A DNA stretch of 64,000 bases. Source: Pelomonas sp965229315 (GTDB lineage Bacteria; Pseudomonadota; Gammaproteobacteria; Burkholderiales; Burkholderiaceae_C). The translations under genes and the position numbers were made by a program. The notes beneath the pieces are model-generated. The model was not told where the DNA came from and did not search any database. It saw only the letters and a list, made by a program, of their open reading frames with translations. Positions 25,529-34,469 of this stretch are shown in pieces. Numbering within the stretch: the stretch's first letter is position 1; the number at the start of each line of letters is the position of its first letter. The stretch spans positions 1,116,001 through 1,180,000 of the forward strand of contig NZ_CBDDJA010000002.1 in assembly GCF_965229315.1 (NCBI RefSeq), given 5' to 3'.

Positions 25529-25927
25529 ATGTCTTCAGAGCAGACGCCGGCAACGGCCTTCGAATGGGTGGGCGGCGAAGCGCGCGTGCGCGAGCTGGTC
25601 GACCGCTTCTACGACCTGATGGACCTGGAGCCGGCCTATGCACGGCTGCGCGCCGCCCATGGCACCGGCCTGGATGACGCCCGCGACAAGCTGTTCTGGT
25701 TCCTGTGCGGCTGGCTCGGCGGGCCGGACCACTACACCAGCCGCTTCGGCCACCCGCGGCTGCGGGCGCGGCACCTGCCGTTTCGCATCGGCGTTGCCGA
25801 GCGCGACCAGTGGTTGGCCTGCATGGGCCAGGCCATGCAGGAGACCGGCGTGGACCCGGCCCTGCAGGCGCGGCTGGCCGAATCGTTTGCCGGCACGGCA
25901 GACTGGATGCGCAACGTCGGTGCGTGA
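25529..25927 (+). CDS. Group II truncated haemoglobin
   Basis: A 132-residue 2-on-2 globin. It shows the usual early helix VRELVDRFYDLMD, the FLCGWLGGPDHYTSRFG signature, the proximal histidine in LRARHLPFRIG and the group II tryptophan in RDQWLACM. Such proteins bind O2 or NO, or act as peroxidases. It starts 48 bases after the ATPase and is followed by a 320-base gap before the phytochrome operon. Co-transcription with that operon is uncertain. Confidence 0.93.
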   Translation: MSSEQTPATAFEWVGGEARVRELVDRFYDLMDLEPAYARLRAAHGTGLDDARDKLFWFLCGWLGGPDHYTSRFGHPRLRARHLPFRIGVAERDQWLACMGQAMQETGVDPALQARLAESFAGTADWMRNVGA

Positions 25928-26247
25928 CCGCACACGGCGGATGTAACAGTCCGCTCGGGGTGTCTGCTTCGGCGCCTGGCGCCGACTGGGCGCGATAGCA
26001 TTCCGACGGCATGACGGGCGCGGCCTGCGCCGGTGTGCGAGGTGGCGAATCCCTTGCCGCTGCTCCGATGCGCACGGCCTGTCATGCGTGTCGTTTCGGG
26101 ACAGGAACTTCGATTGATGTTGCCGACTTCTTCGCCAACGCGAACTGCTGAGGGTGTCTGGGCCGCGTTGTGCGCAGCGGCGCGCCGGGAGCACCACAAG
26201 CCCCGCGCAGCGGCGGCGCTGCATCCGCTGGCCGGGTCGCCGTCGCC
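25928..26247. promoter_or_regulatory. 320-base gap upstream of the phytochrome operon
   Basis: No gene is supported here. A near-perfect palindrome, tcggcgcc-t-ggcgccga, lies at 25969-25985 and could be an operator or a hairpin ending the globin transcript (no T-run follows). The operon promoter is probably in the less GC-rich stretch at about 26090-26150, but I cannot fix boxes. Confidence 0.4.
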
Positions 26248-28449
26248 ATGAGCCTGCCGCAGATGCCCACCGCGGCCGACGCCGCCGATTGCGCCAGCGA
26301 ACCCATCCGCGTGCCGGGCGCCATCCAGCCCCACGGCTGGCTGCTGTGCGTGGATGCCGCGGATGGCAGCGTGGTGGCGTGGAGCGACAACTGGGCCGGG
26401 CTGCTAGGCGGCGACCCACGGGACGGCCTCGCCACGTTCGCGGCGTCGATGCGCGAGCAGACGGCCCGGCTCGTCGATGGCGAAGGCGCCCTGTCCCTGG
26501 GCCTGTGCGTGCTGGCGGGCCGGACCTTGCACGTGTCCGCCCACCGATTGGGTGCGCTGGTGTATCTGGAGCTGGAGCTGTCTTCAGCGGAGCCGGGCGC
26601 GCGGGCGCCCATCTACGGGCTGGCCCGGCACGTCGTGCCGCTGATGCAGCGCACGGCGTCCGTGCACGAGGTGTGCGCCGTCGCCACGGTCGAGATGAAG
26701 CGGCTGACGGGCTTCGGCCGCTGCCTCATCTACCGCTTCGACCCCGACGGGCACGGGGAAGTGCTGACCGAGGCCTGCGACGAGGGTTACGACGCCTACC
26801 AGGCGCACCACTTTCCGGCCACGGACATCCCGGCGCAGGCGCGCGAGCTGTACCTGCTGAACCACCTGCGGCTGATCCCGGACGCCCACTACACGCCGGT
26901 GCCCGTGCGCTTCGCGGACGGCCGCAGCGCCGCGCTGTCGCTGGACCTGTCGCAGACGCAGTTGCGCAGCGTCTCGCCCGTGCACCTGGAGTACATGCGC
27001 AACATGGGGACGCTGGCGTCCATGTCGGTGTCCCTCATCGTGCGCGGCGAGCTGTGGGGGCTGGTGTCCTGCCACGACCATGCGCCCCGGCTGCTCCCCT
27101 ACCAGACCCGCATGGCCTGCGAACACCTCGGCCAGCTGCTGTCGCTGCAGATCGAGGCCAAGGAAGAGAACGAGCAGGTGACCGAGCAGCTGCGCCTGCG
27201 CCAGCTGACGCTGGCGATGGTGGCCCACCTGGCGGACAGCGATGCGACGCTGCAGCGCCTCGTCGACGAACCCGGGCCGCTGCTGCGCCTGGGGCGCGCA
27301 GCCGGTGCGGCGGTCATCCTCAACGACCAGTGCTGGTGCGTCGGCGACACGCCCGCCCGGGAGACCGTGCTGCGCATCGGCGAATGGCTGGCCCACCACA
27401 TCGAGGAGGTCGCGCACACGGACCGGCTCGCGCAGGACGCACCGGCGTTCGCCGCCGACATGGACACCGCCGCCGGCCTGCTGGCCATCTCCATCTCGCG
27501 GCTGCACCGTCACTACGTCGTCTGGTTCAGGCCGGAGATCGTGCAGACCATCACCTGGGCCGGCGACCCGCGCAAGCAGGCGCTGCCGGGCGGCGCGCTG
27601 CATCCGCGCCGCAGCTTTGCGAGCTGGGTGGAGGACGTGCGGGGCCGTTGCACGCCGTGGCGGCCCGCGGAGGTGCACGCGGTGCTGGAGTTGCGGCACG
27701 CGCTGATCGGCATCGTGCTGCGCCGCGCGCAGGAAATGGCCGAGGTCGCCGCCGAACTGGGCCGCGTGAACAAGGAACTGGAGGCCTTCTCGTACACCGT
27801 GTCGCACGACCTGCGCGCGCCGATGCGCCACATCGCCGGCTTCGTGGACCTGGTGCTGGAACTGGAAGGCCAGGGCATCAGCGACCGCGGGCGGCGCTAT
27901 CTGCTGCATGTGAAGGAGGCGTCGGCGCACGCCGGGCTGCTGGTCGATGCGCTGCTGGACTTCTCGCGCATGGGCCGCTCGGCGTTGAAGCGCACGTGGA
28001 TCAACACCGACGTGCTGGTCGACGACCTCGTGGCCGAGCAGGCCTCGGCGGCGCGTGGCGGACGCATCGAGTGGGTCGTGCAGCACCCGTTGCCGCGGCT
28101 GTGGGCCGACCCCGTGCTGATCCAGGTCGCACTGCGCAACCTGATCAGCAATGCCGTGAAGTACAGCCGCACCCGCGATGTTGCCCGCATCGAGATCGCC
28201 CCCATCCGCGACGAACGCGGCGCGGGGCTGTCGATCAGTGACAACGGCGTCGGCTTCCAGATGAAGTACGTCGACAAGCTGTTCGGCGTGTTCCAGCGCC
28301 TGCACCGCAGCGAGGCCTTCGAGGGCACGGGCATCGGCCTGGCCAGCGTGCGCCGCATCGTGGAGCGCCACGACGGCAGCGTGCAGGCCTTCGGCGAGGT
28401 CGACCGCGGCGCGCGCTTTTCCTTCGTCCTGCCGGTGCCGGCGCAATGA
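26248..28449 (+). CDS. Bacteriophytochrome sensor histidine kinase 1
   Basis: A 733-residue red/far-red photoreceptor kinase. Order is PAS (about 10-120, biliverdin-attachment Cys15 in CASEPIRVPG and IQPHG), GAF (135-305, with ATDIPAQARELY, Asp193, and SPVHLEYMRNMG), PHY (320-500, tongue motif PRRSF at 453-457), then HisKA with His520 in VSHDLRAPMRH and HATPase with NLISNAVKYS, SDNGVGF and GTGIGLASV. These are all elements of a light-driven kinase. The GAF site has CHDH where CHH is usual. The ATG at 26248 is chosen by its 14-residue lead to Cys15. It overlaps the response regulator by four bases. Confidence 0.94.
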   Translation: MSLPQMPTAADAADCASEPIRVPGAIQPHGWLLCVDAADGSVVAWSDNWAGLLGGDPRDGLATFAASMREQTARLVDGEGALSLGLCVLAGRTLHVSAHRLGALVYLELELSSAEPGARAPIYGLARHVVPLMQRTASVHEVCAVATVEMKRLTGFGRCLIYRFDPDGHGEVLTEACDEGYDAYQAHHFPATDIPAQARELYLLNHLRLIPDAHYTPVPVRFADGRSAALSLDLSQTQLRSVSPVHLEYMRNMGTLASMSVSLIVRGELWGLVSCHDHAPRLLPYQTRMACEHLGQLLSLQIEAKEENEQVTEQLRLRQLTLAMVAHLADSDATLQRLVDEPGPLLRLGRAAGAAVILNDQCWCVGDTPARETVLRIGEWLAHHIEEVAHTDRLAQDAPAFAADMDTAAGLLAISISRLHRHYVVWFRPEIVQTITWAGDPRKQALPGGALHPRRSFASWVEDVRGRCTPWRPAEVHAVLELRHALIGIVLRRAQEMAEVAAELGRVNKELEAFSYTVSHDLRAPMRHIAGFVDLVLELEGQGISDRGRRYLLHVKEASAHAGLLVDALLDFSRMGRSALKRTWINTDVLVDDLVAEQASAARGGRIEWVVQHPLPRLWADPVLIQVALRNLISNAVKYSRTRDVARIEIAPIRDERGAGLSISDNGVGFQMKYVDKLFGVFQRLHRSEAFEGTGIGLASVRRIVERHDGSVQAFGEVDRGARFSFVLPVPAQ

Positions 28450-28934
28450 CCCCTGAACCCCTGCAGAGTCAACACATGCTCAAACCCATCCTGCTCGTCG
28501 AGGACGATCCGCGCGACCTGGAGCTGACGCTCGTCGCGCTGGAGAAGAGCCAGCTCGCCAACGAAGTCATCATCGTGCGCGACGGCGCCGAGGCGCTGGA
28601 CTACCTGAACCGCGAAGGCATCCATGCCGGCCGCAGCGAGGGCAATCCGGCCGTCGTGCTGCTGGACCTGAAGCTGCCCAAGGTCAATGGCCTGGAGGTG
28701 CTGGGCAGCGTGCGCAGCACCGCGGCGCTGAAGAGCATCCCGGTCGTCATGCTGACGTCGTCGCAGGCCGAGTCGGACGTCGTGCAGAGCTACGAGCTGG
28801 GCGTGAACGCGTATGTCGTCAAGCCGGTGGAGTTCAACCAGTTCGTCGCGGCGATTGCCGATCTGGGCATGTTCTGGGCCGTGTTGAACGAGCCGCCGCC
28901 GGGGTCGTTGCGCACCGCACGCCGCTATGAATGA
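28446..28934 (+). CDS. Single-domain response regulator of the phytochrome operon
   Basis: A 162-residue receiver-only protein with the long-loop form typical of phytochrome partners (Rcp1-like): LLVEDDPRDLELTL, a spacer YLNREGIHAGRSEGNP, phosphoacceptor Asp74 in LLDLKLPKVNGLEV, MLTSSQAESD and the switch lysine in VVKPVEF. No output domain is present, so it may act by protein contact or as a phosphate shuttle. The ATG at 28446 couples to the phytochrome stop; an internal ATG at 28476 (MLKPILLVED) is equally plausible. It probably receives phosphate from either phytochrome. Confidence 0.92.
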   Translation: MTPEPLQSQHMLKPILLVEDDPRDLELTLVALEKSQLANEVIIVRDGAEALDYLNREGIHAGRSEGNPAVVLLDLKLPKVNGLEVLGSVRSTAALKSIPVVMLTSSQAESDVVQSYELGVNAYVVKPVEFNQFVAAIADLGMFWAVLNEPPPGSLRTARRYE

Positions 28935-30927
28935 CGCCGCGGACGGCAAGCGGACAGCGCCGCGCGTGCCGGGCCTGAACATCTTGCTGCTGGAGGACTC
29001 GGCGTTCGATGCCGAACTGCTGGAGGCGGCGCTGCAGGCCGCCTATCCGGGCATGCGCCTGCTCTGGGTGAAGGACGAGACGGGCTTCAAGCAGGCCTTG
29101 GCCGGGCAGCATTTCGACCTGATCCTGTCGGACTACCAGCTGCCCGAATTCAATGGCGCCGACGCGCTGGACCACGCGCAGGCGGTGGCGCCGCTGACGC
29201 CCTTCGTCTTTGTGTCCGGCGTCATCGGCGAAGAGAACACGGTCGAGCTGCTCAAGCGTGGTGCGACCGACTACATCATGAAGGGGCGCCTGACGCGGCT
29301 GCCCATCGTCATCGAGCGCGCCTTGCGCGAGGTGGCGCAGCGCGAGAAGCAGCAGCGCACGCAGGCGCAGCTGCGTGAGGCGGATGCGTTGTATGCACGC
29401 GTGGTCGACTCGCTGCAGGACTACGCCGTCATCCTGCTGGATCGCGGCGGCCTGATCCGCGACTGGAACCGCGCTGCCGCCAGCATCTTCGGCATGTCGC
29501 TGGACGAGGCGCGCGGCCTGCCGGCCGAGGTGCTGTTCTCGCCCGAGGACCGGGCCGCCGACGTGCTGGAGCGCGAGATGGCTGCAGCGCTCGCCGATGG
29601 GTCGGCGCGTGACGACCGCTGGCTGATGCGCAAGGACGGCACGCGCCTGCGCGCGGAAGGCGTGCTGACACCGCTGTACAGCGCGGCCGGCGAGCACACC
29701 GGCTTCTCCAAGATCGTGCGCGACGTGACGCCGGCCTACCGGGCCTCGGAGCAGCTGCGCCAGGCCAAGGACGAAGCCGAGCACAGCAACGAACTCAAGG
29801 ACCAGTTCCTCGCCGTGCTGTCGCACGAGCTGCGCTCGCCGCTCAGTGCCATCCGGGGCTGGGCCGACATCCTGGAGCGGCGCGGCAGCGGCGACGAACT
29901 GCTCGCCAAGGCGGCGCTCGTGATCCGGCGCAATGCCGAGTTGCAGGCCCGCATGATCAACGACCTGCTCGACATGAGCGCCGTGGCGGCCGGCAAGCTC
30001 GCGCTGCAGCGGGAAACGCTGGACCTGTCGGCGCTGGCGGCGGAATCGCTGCTGTCGCACCTGCATGTCGCGCAGGCCCGCAACATCGTGCTGGACTTCG
30101 AGGGCAGCGTCGTGCTGTGGGTACACGGGGATGCCCAGCGGCTCATGCAGGTGATCTCCAACCTCGTGGGCAATGCGTTGAAGTTCAGCGCCGACGCCGG
30201 TCGCATCGTCGTCAGGCTGGGCGTGGAGGACGGCATGGGGCTGTTGTCCGTGAAGGACTCGGGCAGCGGCATTTCGCCGGAGTTCCTGCCGCATGTGTTC
30301 GACCGCCTGCGCCAGGAGGACGGTTCGCGCACGCGCAAGGCCGGCGGCCTGGGGCTCGGGCTGGCCATTGCCCGCGCCATCGTCGATCTGCACGGTGGCC
30401 GCATCAGTGCGCACAGCGAGGGGACGGATCGCGGGGCGCGCTTCGACGTGCGCCTGCCGTTGGCCGAAGCGCCGGCCAGCCAGCCCGCGGCGCCGCTGGC
30501 CGTGGCGTCGGCGGACAACCTGCCGCGCCTGGACGGCGTGCGGCTGCTGCTGGTCGACGACGAGGAGGATGCGCGCGACGTCGGCCAGGCCGCACTGCGG
30601 GAGCTGGGCGCCGACGTGACCACGGCGACGGGGGCTCGCGAGGCGCTGGCGTTGCTGGAGCGCGAGCGCTTTGATGTGCTGGTGTCGGACATCGGCATGC
30701 CCGGAATGGATGGCTTGTCGCTGATGCGCGCGGCGCGCGCGCGCCCGGCCACGGCGGACCTGCCCGCCGTCGCATTGACGGCCTTCGCTATGCTGCCGGA
30801 CCGCCAGGCCGGCCTCGCCGCGGGGTTTCAGCGCTACGTTGCCAAACCCATCGATGTCCGCAACCTCGGCAGCGCGATCCGCGACGTGCTGCGCGTGGCC
30901 GCGCCCGCGGAAAGTGCGCGTGAATGA
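28927..30927 (+). CDS. Hybrid histidine kinase REC-PAS-HisKA-HATPase-REC
   Basis: A 666-residue soluble hybrid kinase. A receiver domain (about 17-135, Asp69 in LSDYQLPEFNG) is followed by a PAS domain (155-275), HisKA with His300 in AVLSHELRSPLSAI, HATPase (NLVGNALKFS, KDSGSGIS, GGLGLGLAIARAI) and a C-terminal receiver (about 537-655, Asp588 in VSDIGMPGMDG). Receivers at both ends suggest a hub in a branched relay: the first may be loaded by phytochrome kinases and control the internal kinase. It overlaps the genes on both sides by 8 and 4 bases. Confidence 0.93.
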   Translation: MNDAADGKRTAPRVPGLNILLLEDSAFDAELLEAALQAAYPGMRLLWVKDETGFKQALAGQHFDLILSDYQLPEFNGADALDHAQAVAPLTPFVFVSGVIGEENTVELLKRGATDYIMKGRLTRLPIVIERALREVAQREKQQRTQAQLREADALYARVVDSLQDYAVILLDRGGLIRDWNRAAASIFGMSLDEARGLPAEVLFSPEDRAADVLEREMAAALADGSARDDRWLMRKDGTRLRAEGVLTPLYSAAGEHTGFSKIVRDVTPAYRASEQLRQAKDEAEHSNELKDQFLAVLSHELRSPLSAIRGWADILERRGSGDELLAKAALVIRRNAELQARMINDLLDMSAVAAGKLALQRETLDLSALAAESLLSHLHVAQARNIVLDFEGSVVLWVHGDAQRLMQVISNLVGNALKFSADAGRIVVRLGVEDGMGLLSVKDSGSGISPEFLPHVFDRLRQEDGSRTRKAGGLGLGLAIARAIVDLHGGRISAHSEGTDRGARFDVRLPLAEAPASQPAAPLAVASADNLPRLDGVRLLLVDDEEDARDVGQAALRELGADVTTATGAREALALLERERFDVLVSDIGMPGMDGLSLMRAARARPATADLPAVALTAFAMLPDRQAGLAAGFQRYVAKPIDVRNLGSAIRDVLRVAAPAESARE

Positions 30928-33101
30928 ACCCCCTGCACCCCGCCGAGCCCGTCACGCTGGACAACTGCGAGCGCGAGCCCATCCACATCCCCGGCTCCAT
31001 CCAGCCGCACGGCGCCTTACTGGCGTTCGATCGCCTGGGCCGGCTGGTGTCGGTGAGCGCCAATGCGCAGGCGCTGCTTGGCCTGAGCCTGACGCTGGGC
31101 CGCGCGCCGCGCGCCGCCGAGCTGGGCGTGGATGCCGACGTCTACCGCGTCATCCAGCAGGGCGTCGCCAACCTGAGCCTGGGCGAGTCCATGCCGGATT
31201 CGCGCGAGCTGGTGCTGAATGGCCGCAGCTTCGACCTCGTCGTGCATGCCGACGGCGGCCTGTGCCTGTGCGAGTTCGAGCAGCGCGACGACAACGCCGA
31301 CCGGCTCAGTGCCTTTGCGCAGAGGGCCTACCGGTCGATGGAGAAACTCAAGCGCCAGCACAGCATCGACAAGCTGCTGGAGGTGGCGGTGTCCGAGGTG
31401 CAGGCCATGACCGGGTTCGACCGCGTGATGGCCTATCGCTTTCGCCACGACGACAGCGGCGAGGTGGTGGCCGAGGCCTGCCGCCATGACCTGGAGCCCT
31501 ACCTCGGCCGGCGCTACCCGGCCAGCGACATCCCCGCGCAGGCGCGGCGGCTGTACGTGCTCAACACGCTGCGGCTGATCGCCGATGTGGGCTACCAGTC
31601 CGTGCCGCTGCTGGTCGAGGCGGGGCACACCGCGCCGCTGGACCTCAGCCACAGCGTGCTGCGCAGCGTCTCGCCCATCCACGTCGAGTACCTGACCAAC
31701 ATGGGCGTGGGCGCGTCGATGAGCGTGTCCATCGTCGTCGCCGGGCGGCTGTGGGGCATGCTGGCCTGCCACCACATGGCGCCGTTGCGCGTGCCCTACG
31801 CCATCCGCATGGCCAGCGATGTCATCGCGCAGTTGATCGCCGCGTCGGTGCAGTCGCTGTGCGCGCGCGACCGCGAGGCGGCGATGGCCCGGGCGGCGCT
31901 GCTGCGCACCGACATCACGGGCCAGATCGCGCAGGGCCACGAGGCAGCCGACGTGCTGACCCGCGAGGCACTGGCCCTGTGCGCGAGCCTGGACTGCGAT
32001 GCCATCTTCGTCGGCATCGACGGTCGCGTACGCAGCCATGGCGCGGTGGACGAGCGCTGGGCCGCCCGGTTGATCGACTGGCTGCAGGCGCGCGAACAGC
32101 CGCTGGTGCATGTCGACCGCTGCGACGAGCTGCCTGCCGCCACGGGTGGCGACCGCTATTGCGGCGTGCTGGCGCTGCGCTTCGATGCGCCGCGCCACGG
32201 CTGGCTGGTGGCGCTGCGGCGCGAGCAGATCGAGACCATCCGCTGGGGCGGCAAGCCCGAGAAGGAGGTTGCGCATGGCCCGATGGGCCCGCGGCTGACG
32301 CCGCGCGGCTCCTTTGCAGAATGGCGCGAGACGGTGCGGGACACGGCGGTGCCGTGGTCCGACGTGGTGCTGGAGAGCGCGCGGCTGCTGCACGACGCCG
32401 TCAGCCGCGTCAACGTGGACCGCGTGCTCGAGATGGACCGCCTGCGCTCGCAGCTGTGGGCCGTGCTGGGCCACGATCTGCGTGACCCGCTGCACATGCT
32501 GAGCATGGCCTCGGTCGTGCTGGACCGGCAGTCGTCATCGGACCGCGTCGCCTCGGTGATCCGCAACTCCACGAACCGCATGCAGCGGCTGCTTCGCGAC
32601 CTGCAGGACATCACCCGCATCCAGAACGGCCTGGCGCTGTCGATCGAGTACGAGGACACCGACGTGGCCGCGCTGCTCGGCCAGTTGCTGGATGACCAGC
32701 GCAGCGCCTACCCCGACGTGGCCGTCGACGCCACGCTGCCCGCGGCGATGGTGGCGCGCGTCGACCCGATGCGCTACCTGCAGATGACGGCCAACCTGCT
32801 GAGCAATGCGCGCCACCACGGCAAGGGGCGCATCGCGCTGCAGCTGCTTGCGCGGGACGGGCACGCCGAGCTGAGCATCCGCAACCCGGCCGACCCCATC
32901 GCCGCAGAACTGGTGGAGGGCTTGTTCGACCCGTTCAAGCGACGGTCGCTGAACAACGCCGGCAACCCCGGCAGCATGGGCCTGGGCCTGTACATCGTGC
33001 ACCAGGTGGCCACGGCGCATGGCGGCACCATCCGCTACGAGCCGGGTGACGGCGAGGTGGCCTTCGTGCTGCGGCTGCCGCTGCAGCCGCCGGTTGCCTA
33101 A
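30924..33101 (+). CDS. Bacteriophytochrome sensor kinase 2
   Basis: A 725-residue second phytochrome. Cys15 in NCEREPIHIPGSIQPHG should bind biliverdin. The GAF domain has PASDIPAQARRLY (Asp202), SPIHVEYLTNMG and the canonical ACHHMAP. PHY carries PRGSF (460-464). HisKA has His517 in LGHDLRDPLHML. The HATPase part has NLLSNARHHG and GLGLYIVHQ, but the usual DxGxG box is replaced by IRNPADPIAAEL, a divergence also known in some active kinases. It is only distantly similar to the first phytochrome in its N-terminal and kinase parts, so it is not a recent duplication. Its stop codon interleaves with that of convergent cysC. Confidence 0.93.
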   Translation: MNPLHPAEPVTLDNCEREPIHIPGSIQPHGALLAFDRLGRLVSVSANAQALLGLSLTLGRAPRAAELGVDADVYRVIQQGVANLSLGESMPDSRELVLNGRSFDLVVHADGGLCLCEFEQRDDNADRLSAFAQRAYRSMEKLKRQHSIDKLLEVAVSEVQAMTGFDRVMAYRFRHDDSGEVVAEACRHDLEPYLGRRYPASDIPAQARRLYVLNTLRLIADVGYQSVPLLVEAGHTAPLDLSHSVLRSVSPIHVEYLTNMGVGASMSVSIVVAGRLWGMLACHHMAPLRVPYAIRMASDVIAQLIAASVQSLCARDREAAMARAALLRTDITGQIAQGHEAADVLTREALALCASLDCDAIFVGIDGRVRSHGAVDERWAARLIDWLQAREQPLVHVDRCDELPAATGGDRYCGVLALRFDAPRHGWLVALRREQIETIRWGGKPEKEVAHGPMGPRLTPRGSFAEWRETVRDTAVPWSDVVLESARLLHDAVSRVNVDRVLEMDRLRSQLWAVLGHDLRDPLHMLSMASVVLDRQSSSDRVASVIRNSTNRMQRLLRDLQDITRIQNGLALSIEYEDTDVAALLGQLLDDQRSAYPDVAVDATLPAAMVARVDPMRYLQMTANLLSNARHHGKGRIALQLLARDGHAELSIRNPADPIAAELVEGLFDPFKRRSLNNAGNPGSMGLGLYIVHQVATAHGGTIRYEPGDGEVAFVLRLPLQPPVA

Positions 33102-33673
33102 GGCGTGTTGGCACTACGGGAGCGAGGCTGCAGCAGGCCGGCCAGGTGCAGCTGCTCGATGATCCGGTCGGCCGCGCGGTCGGCTGACATGGATGACGTG
33201 TCGACGCGCACCTCGGGGCTGGCGGGCGCCTCGTAGGGCGACGAGATGCCGGTGAAGTTCGGCAACTGGCCGGCCCGCGCACGCCGGTACAGGCCCTTGG
33301 GATCGCGCGCCTCGGCCACGGACAGCGGCGCGTCGATGAACACCTCCAGGAAGCGTCCCTCGGGCAGCCGGGCCCGGGCGGCGGCGCGGTCGCGTGCGAA
33401 CGGGGAGATGAAGGTCGCGACGACGATCAGCCCGGCGTCGAACATCAGCCGGGCCACTTCGGCGGCGCGGCGGATGTTTTCCTGGCGGTCGGCATCGCCG
33501 AAGCCCAGGTCGGCGCACAGGCCGGCGCGCAGGTGGTCGCCGTCCAGCAGTGTGGCGTGCAGTGCCCGCGCGTTCAGGCGCTGCAACACCAGGTTGCCGA
33601 TGGTCGACTTGCCCGCGCCGGACAACCCGGTGAGCCAGAGTACGAAGGGTTGGGCGGCGAGGCTGTGGGTCAT
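33098..33673 (-). CDS. cysC: Adenylylsulfate kinase
   Basis: A 191-residue APS kinase making PAPS from adenylylsulfate. Motifs are the P-loop GLSGAGKS (16-23), LDGDHLRAGL, GFGDADRQENIRR, ATFISPFARDR, VFIDAPLSVAEARDPKGLYRRA and FTGISSPYEAP. No cysD or cysN is adjacent, so the gene stands apart from the usual sulfate-activation operon. It follows the TonB-like gene by four bases. The ATG at 33673 gives normal family length. Confidence 0.94.
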   Translation of the reverse strand: MTHSLAAQPFVLWLTGLSGAGKSTIGNLVLQRLNARALHATLLDGDHLRAGLCADLGFGDADRQENIRRAAEVARLMFDAGLIVVATFISPFARDRAAARARLPEGRFLEVFIDAPLSVAEARDPKGLYRRARAGQLPNFTGISSPYEAPASPEVRVDTSSMSADRAADRIIEQLHLAGLLQPRSRSANTP

Positions 33674-33677
33674 CCGG

Positions 33678-34310
33678 TCAATCGAGCCTGAAGGCGAATT
33701 CCTGTTCGAACAGGGCGTCGCCGGCGCACTGGTAGCCGGCGAGCGCCGTTTCCACCGAGCGTTGCAGTGCCCGGCGCGATTTGGCGTCCAGCGCGCCCTG
33801 CGTGACGCGGATGTCGCTGCCCACGACGCGGCCGCCGCGCACCGTGGCCACGGCATGCAGTACCGCCTGGCCGCTCCAGCCCAGCATCGGCAGCTCGGGC
33901 CGCGGCATCACGCTGCAGACGGCACCGGGCGCGCGCACGGCCGCAGGCTCCTGCGCAGTCGCGAGCGGCGCCGCGCCGGTGCCGCCGCTGGTCGGCACCG
34001 GCGTGCCCTCGCTGCGCAGCGGCGCGGCCGTGACGGTCGGTGCCTCGGTCTGCCAGTCTGGGATGGGCACGTCGGGCACGGGCACGCGGGGCAGGTCGGG
34101 CCGCGCCGCCTTCACCACCGGTGGCGGCTCGCGGGGCGTGTCGGGTGTGTCCAGGGGCGGCGGCAGCAGCACGATGGGCGCCTGCTTGGGCTGGGCCGCA
34201 GGCGGCATGAATGCGAGGCTCAACGCCGTGATCGCGACGACGTGCACCCCGATGACAAGGCCCAGGCCCGTGTAGCGGGCGGGCGCGGGGGCGTGGCGGG
34301 ACAGTTCCAT
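33678..34310 (-). CDS. TonB-like energy transducer
   Basis: A 210-residue protein with TonB architecture: short cytoplasmic N-terminus, one membrane segment (about 14-36), a Pro-rich periplasmic stretch (about 40-130, including PPPLDTPDTPREPPP) and a C-terminal domain (about 145-210) with the small beta/alpha pattern ending FAFRLD. The last domain is weakly conserved and lacks the YP motif typical of TonB, so this could be a specialised TonB homologue or another envelope-spanning anchor. It pairs with cysC in position only. Confidence 0.65.
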   Translation of the reverse strand: MELSRHAPAPARYTGLGLVIGVHVVAITALSLAFMPPAAQPKQAPIVLLPPPLDTPDTPREPPPVVKAARPDLPRVPVPDVPIPDWQTEAPTVTAAPLRSEGTPVPTSGGTGAAPLATAQEPAAVRAPGAVCSVMPRPELPMLGWSGQAVLHAVATVRGGRVVGSDIRVTQGALDAKSRRALQRSVETALAGYQCAGDALFEQEFAFRLD

Positions 34311-34469
34311 GGGCTCTTCTCCTGGTGGTGGGTGGGAAACCGGGTGTCGCGCGCAGGCTGCGGCTTTGAACCCAGGCTACCCCGGCAGCAGGAGGCCGGT
34401 CAACGGTGGCGTCAGCACGTGTCGGCCGCGCGACGGCGGCCGGCGTGTCGACGCGTCGTCAGCGCCGCG

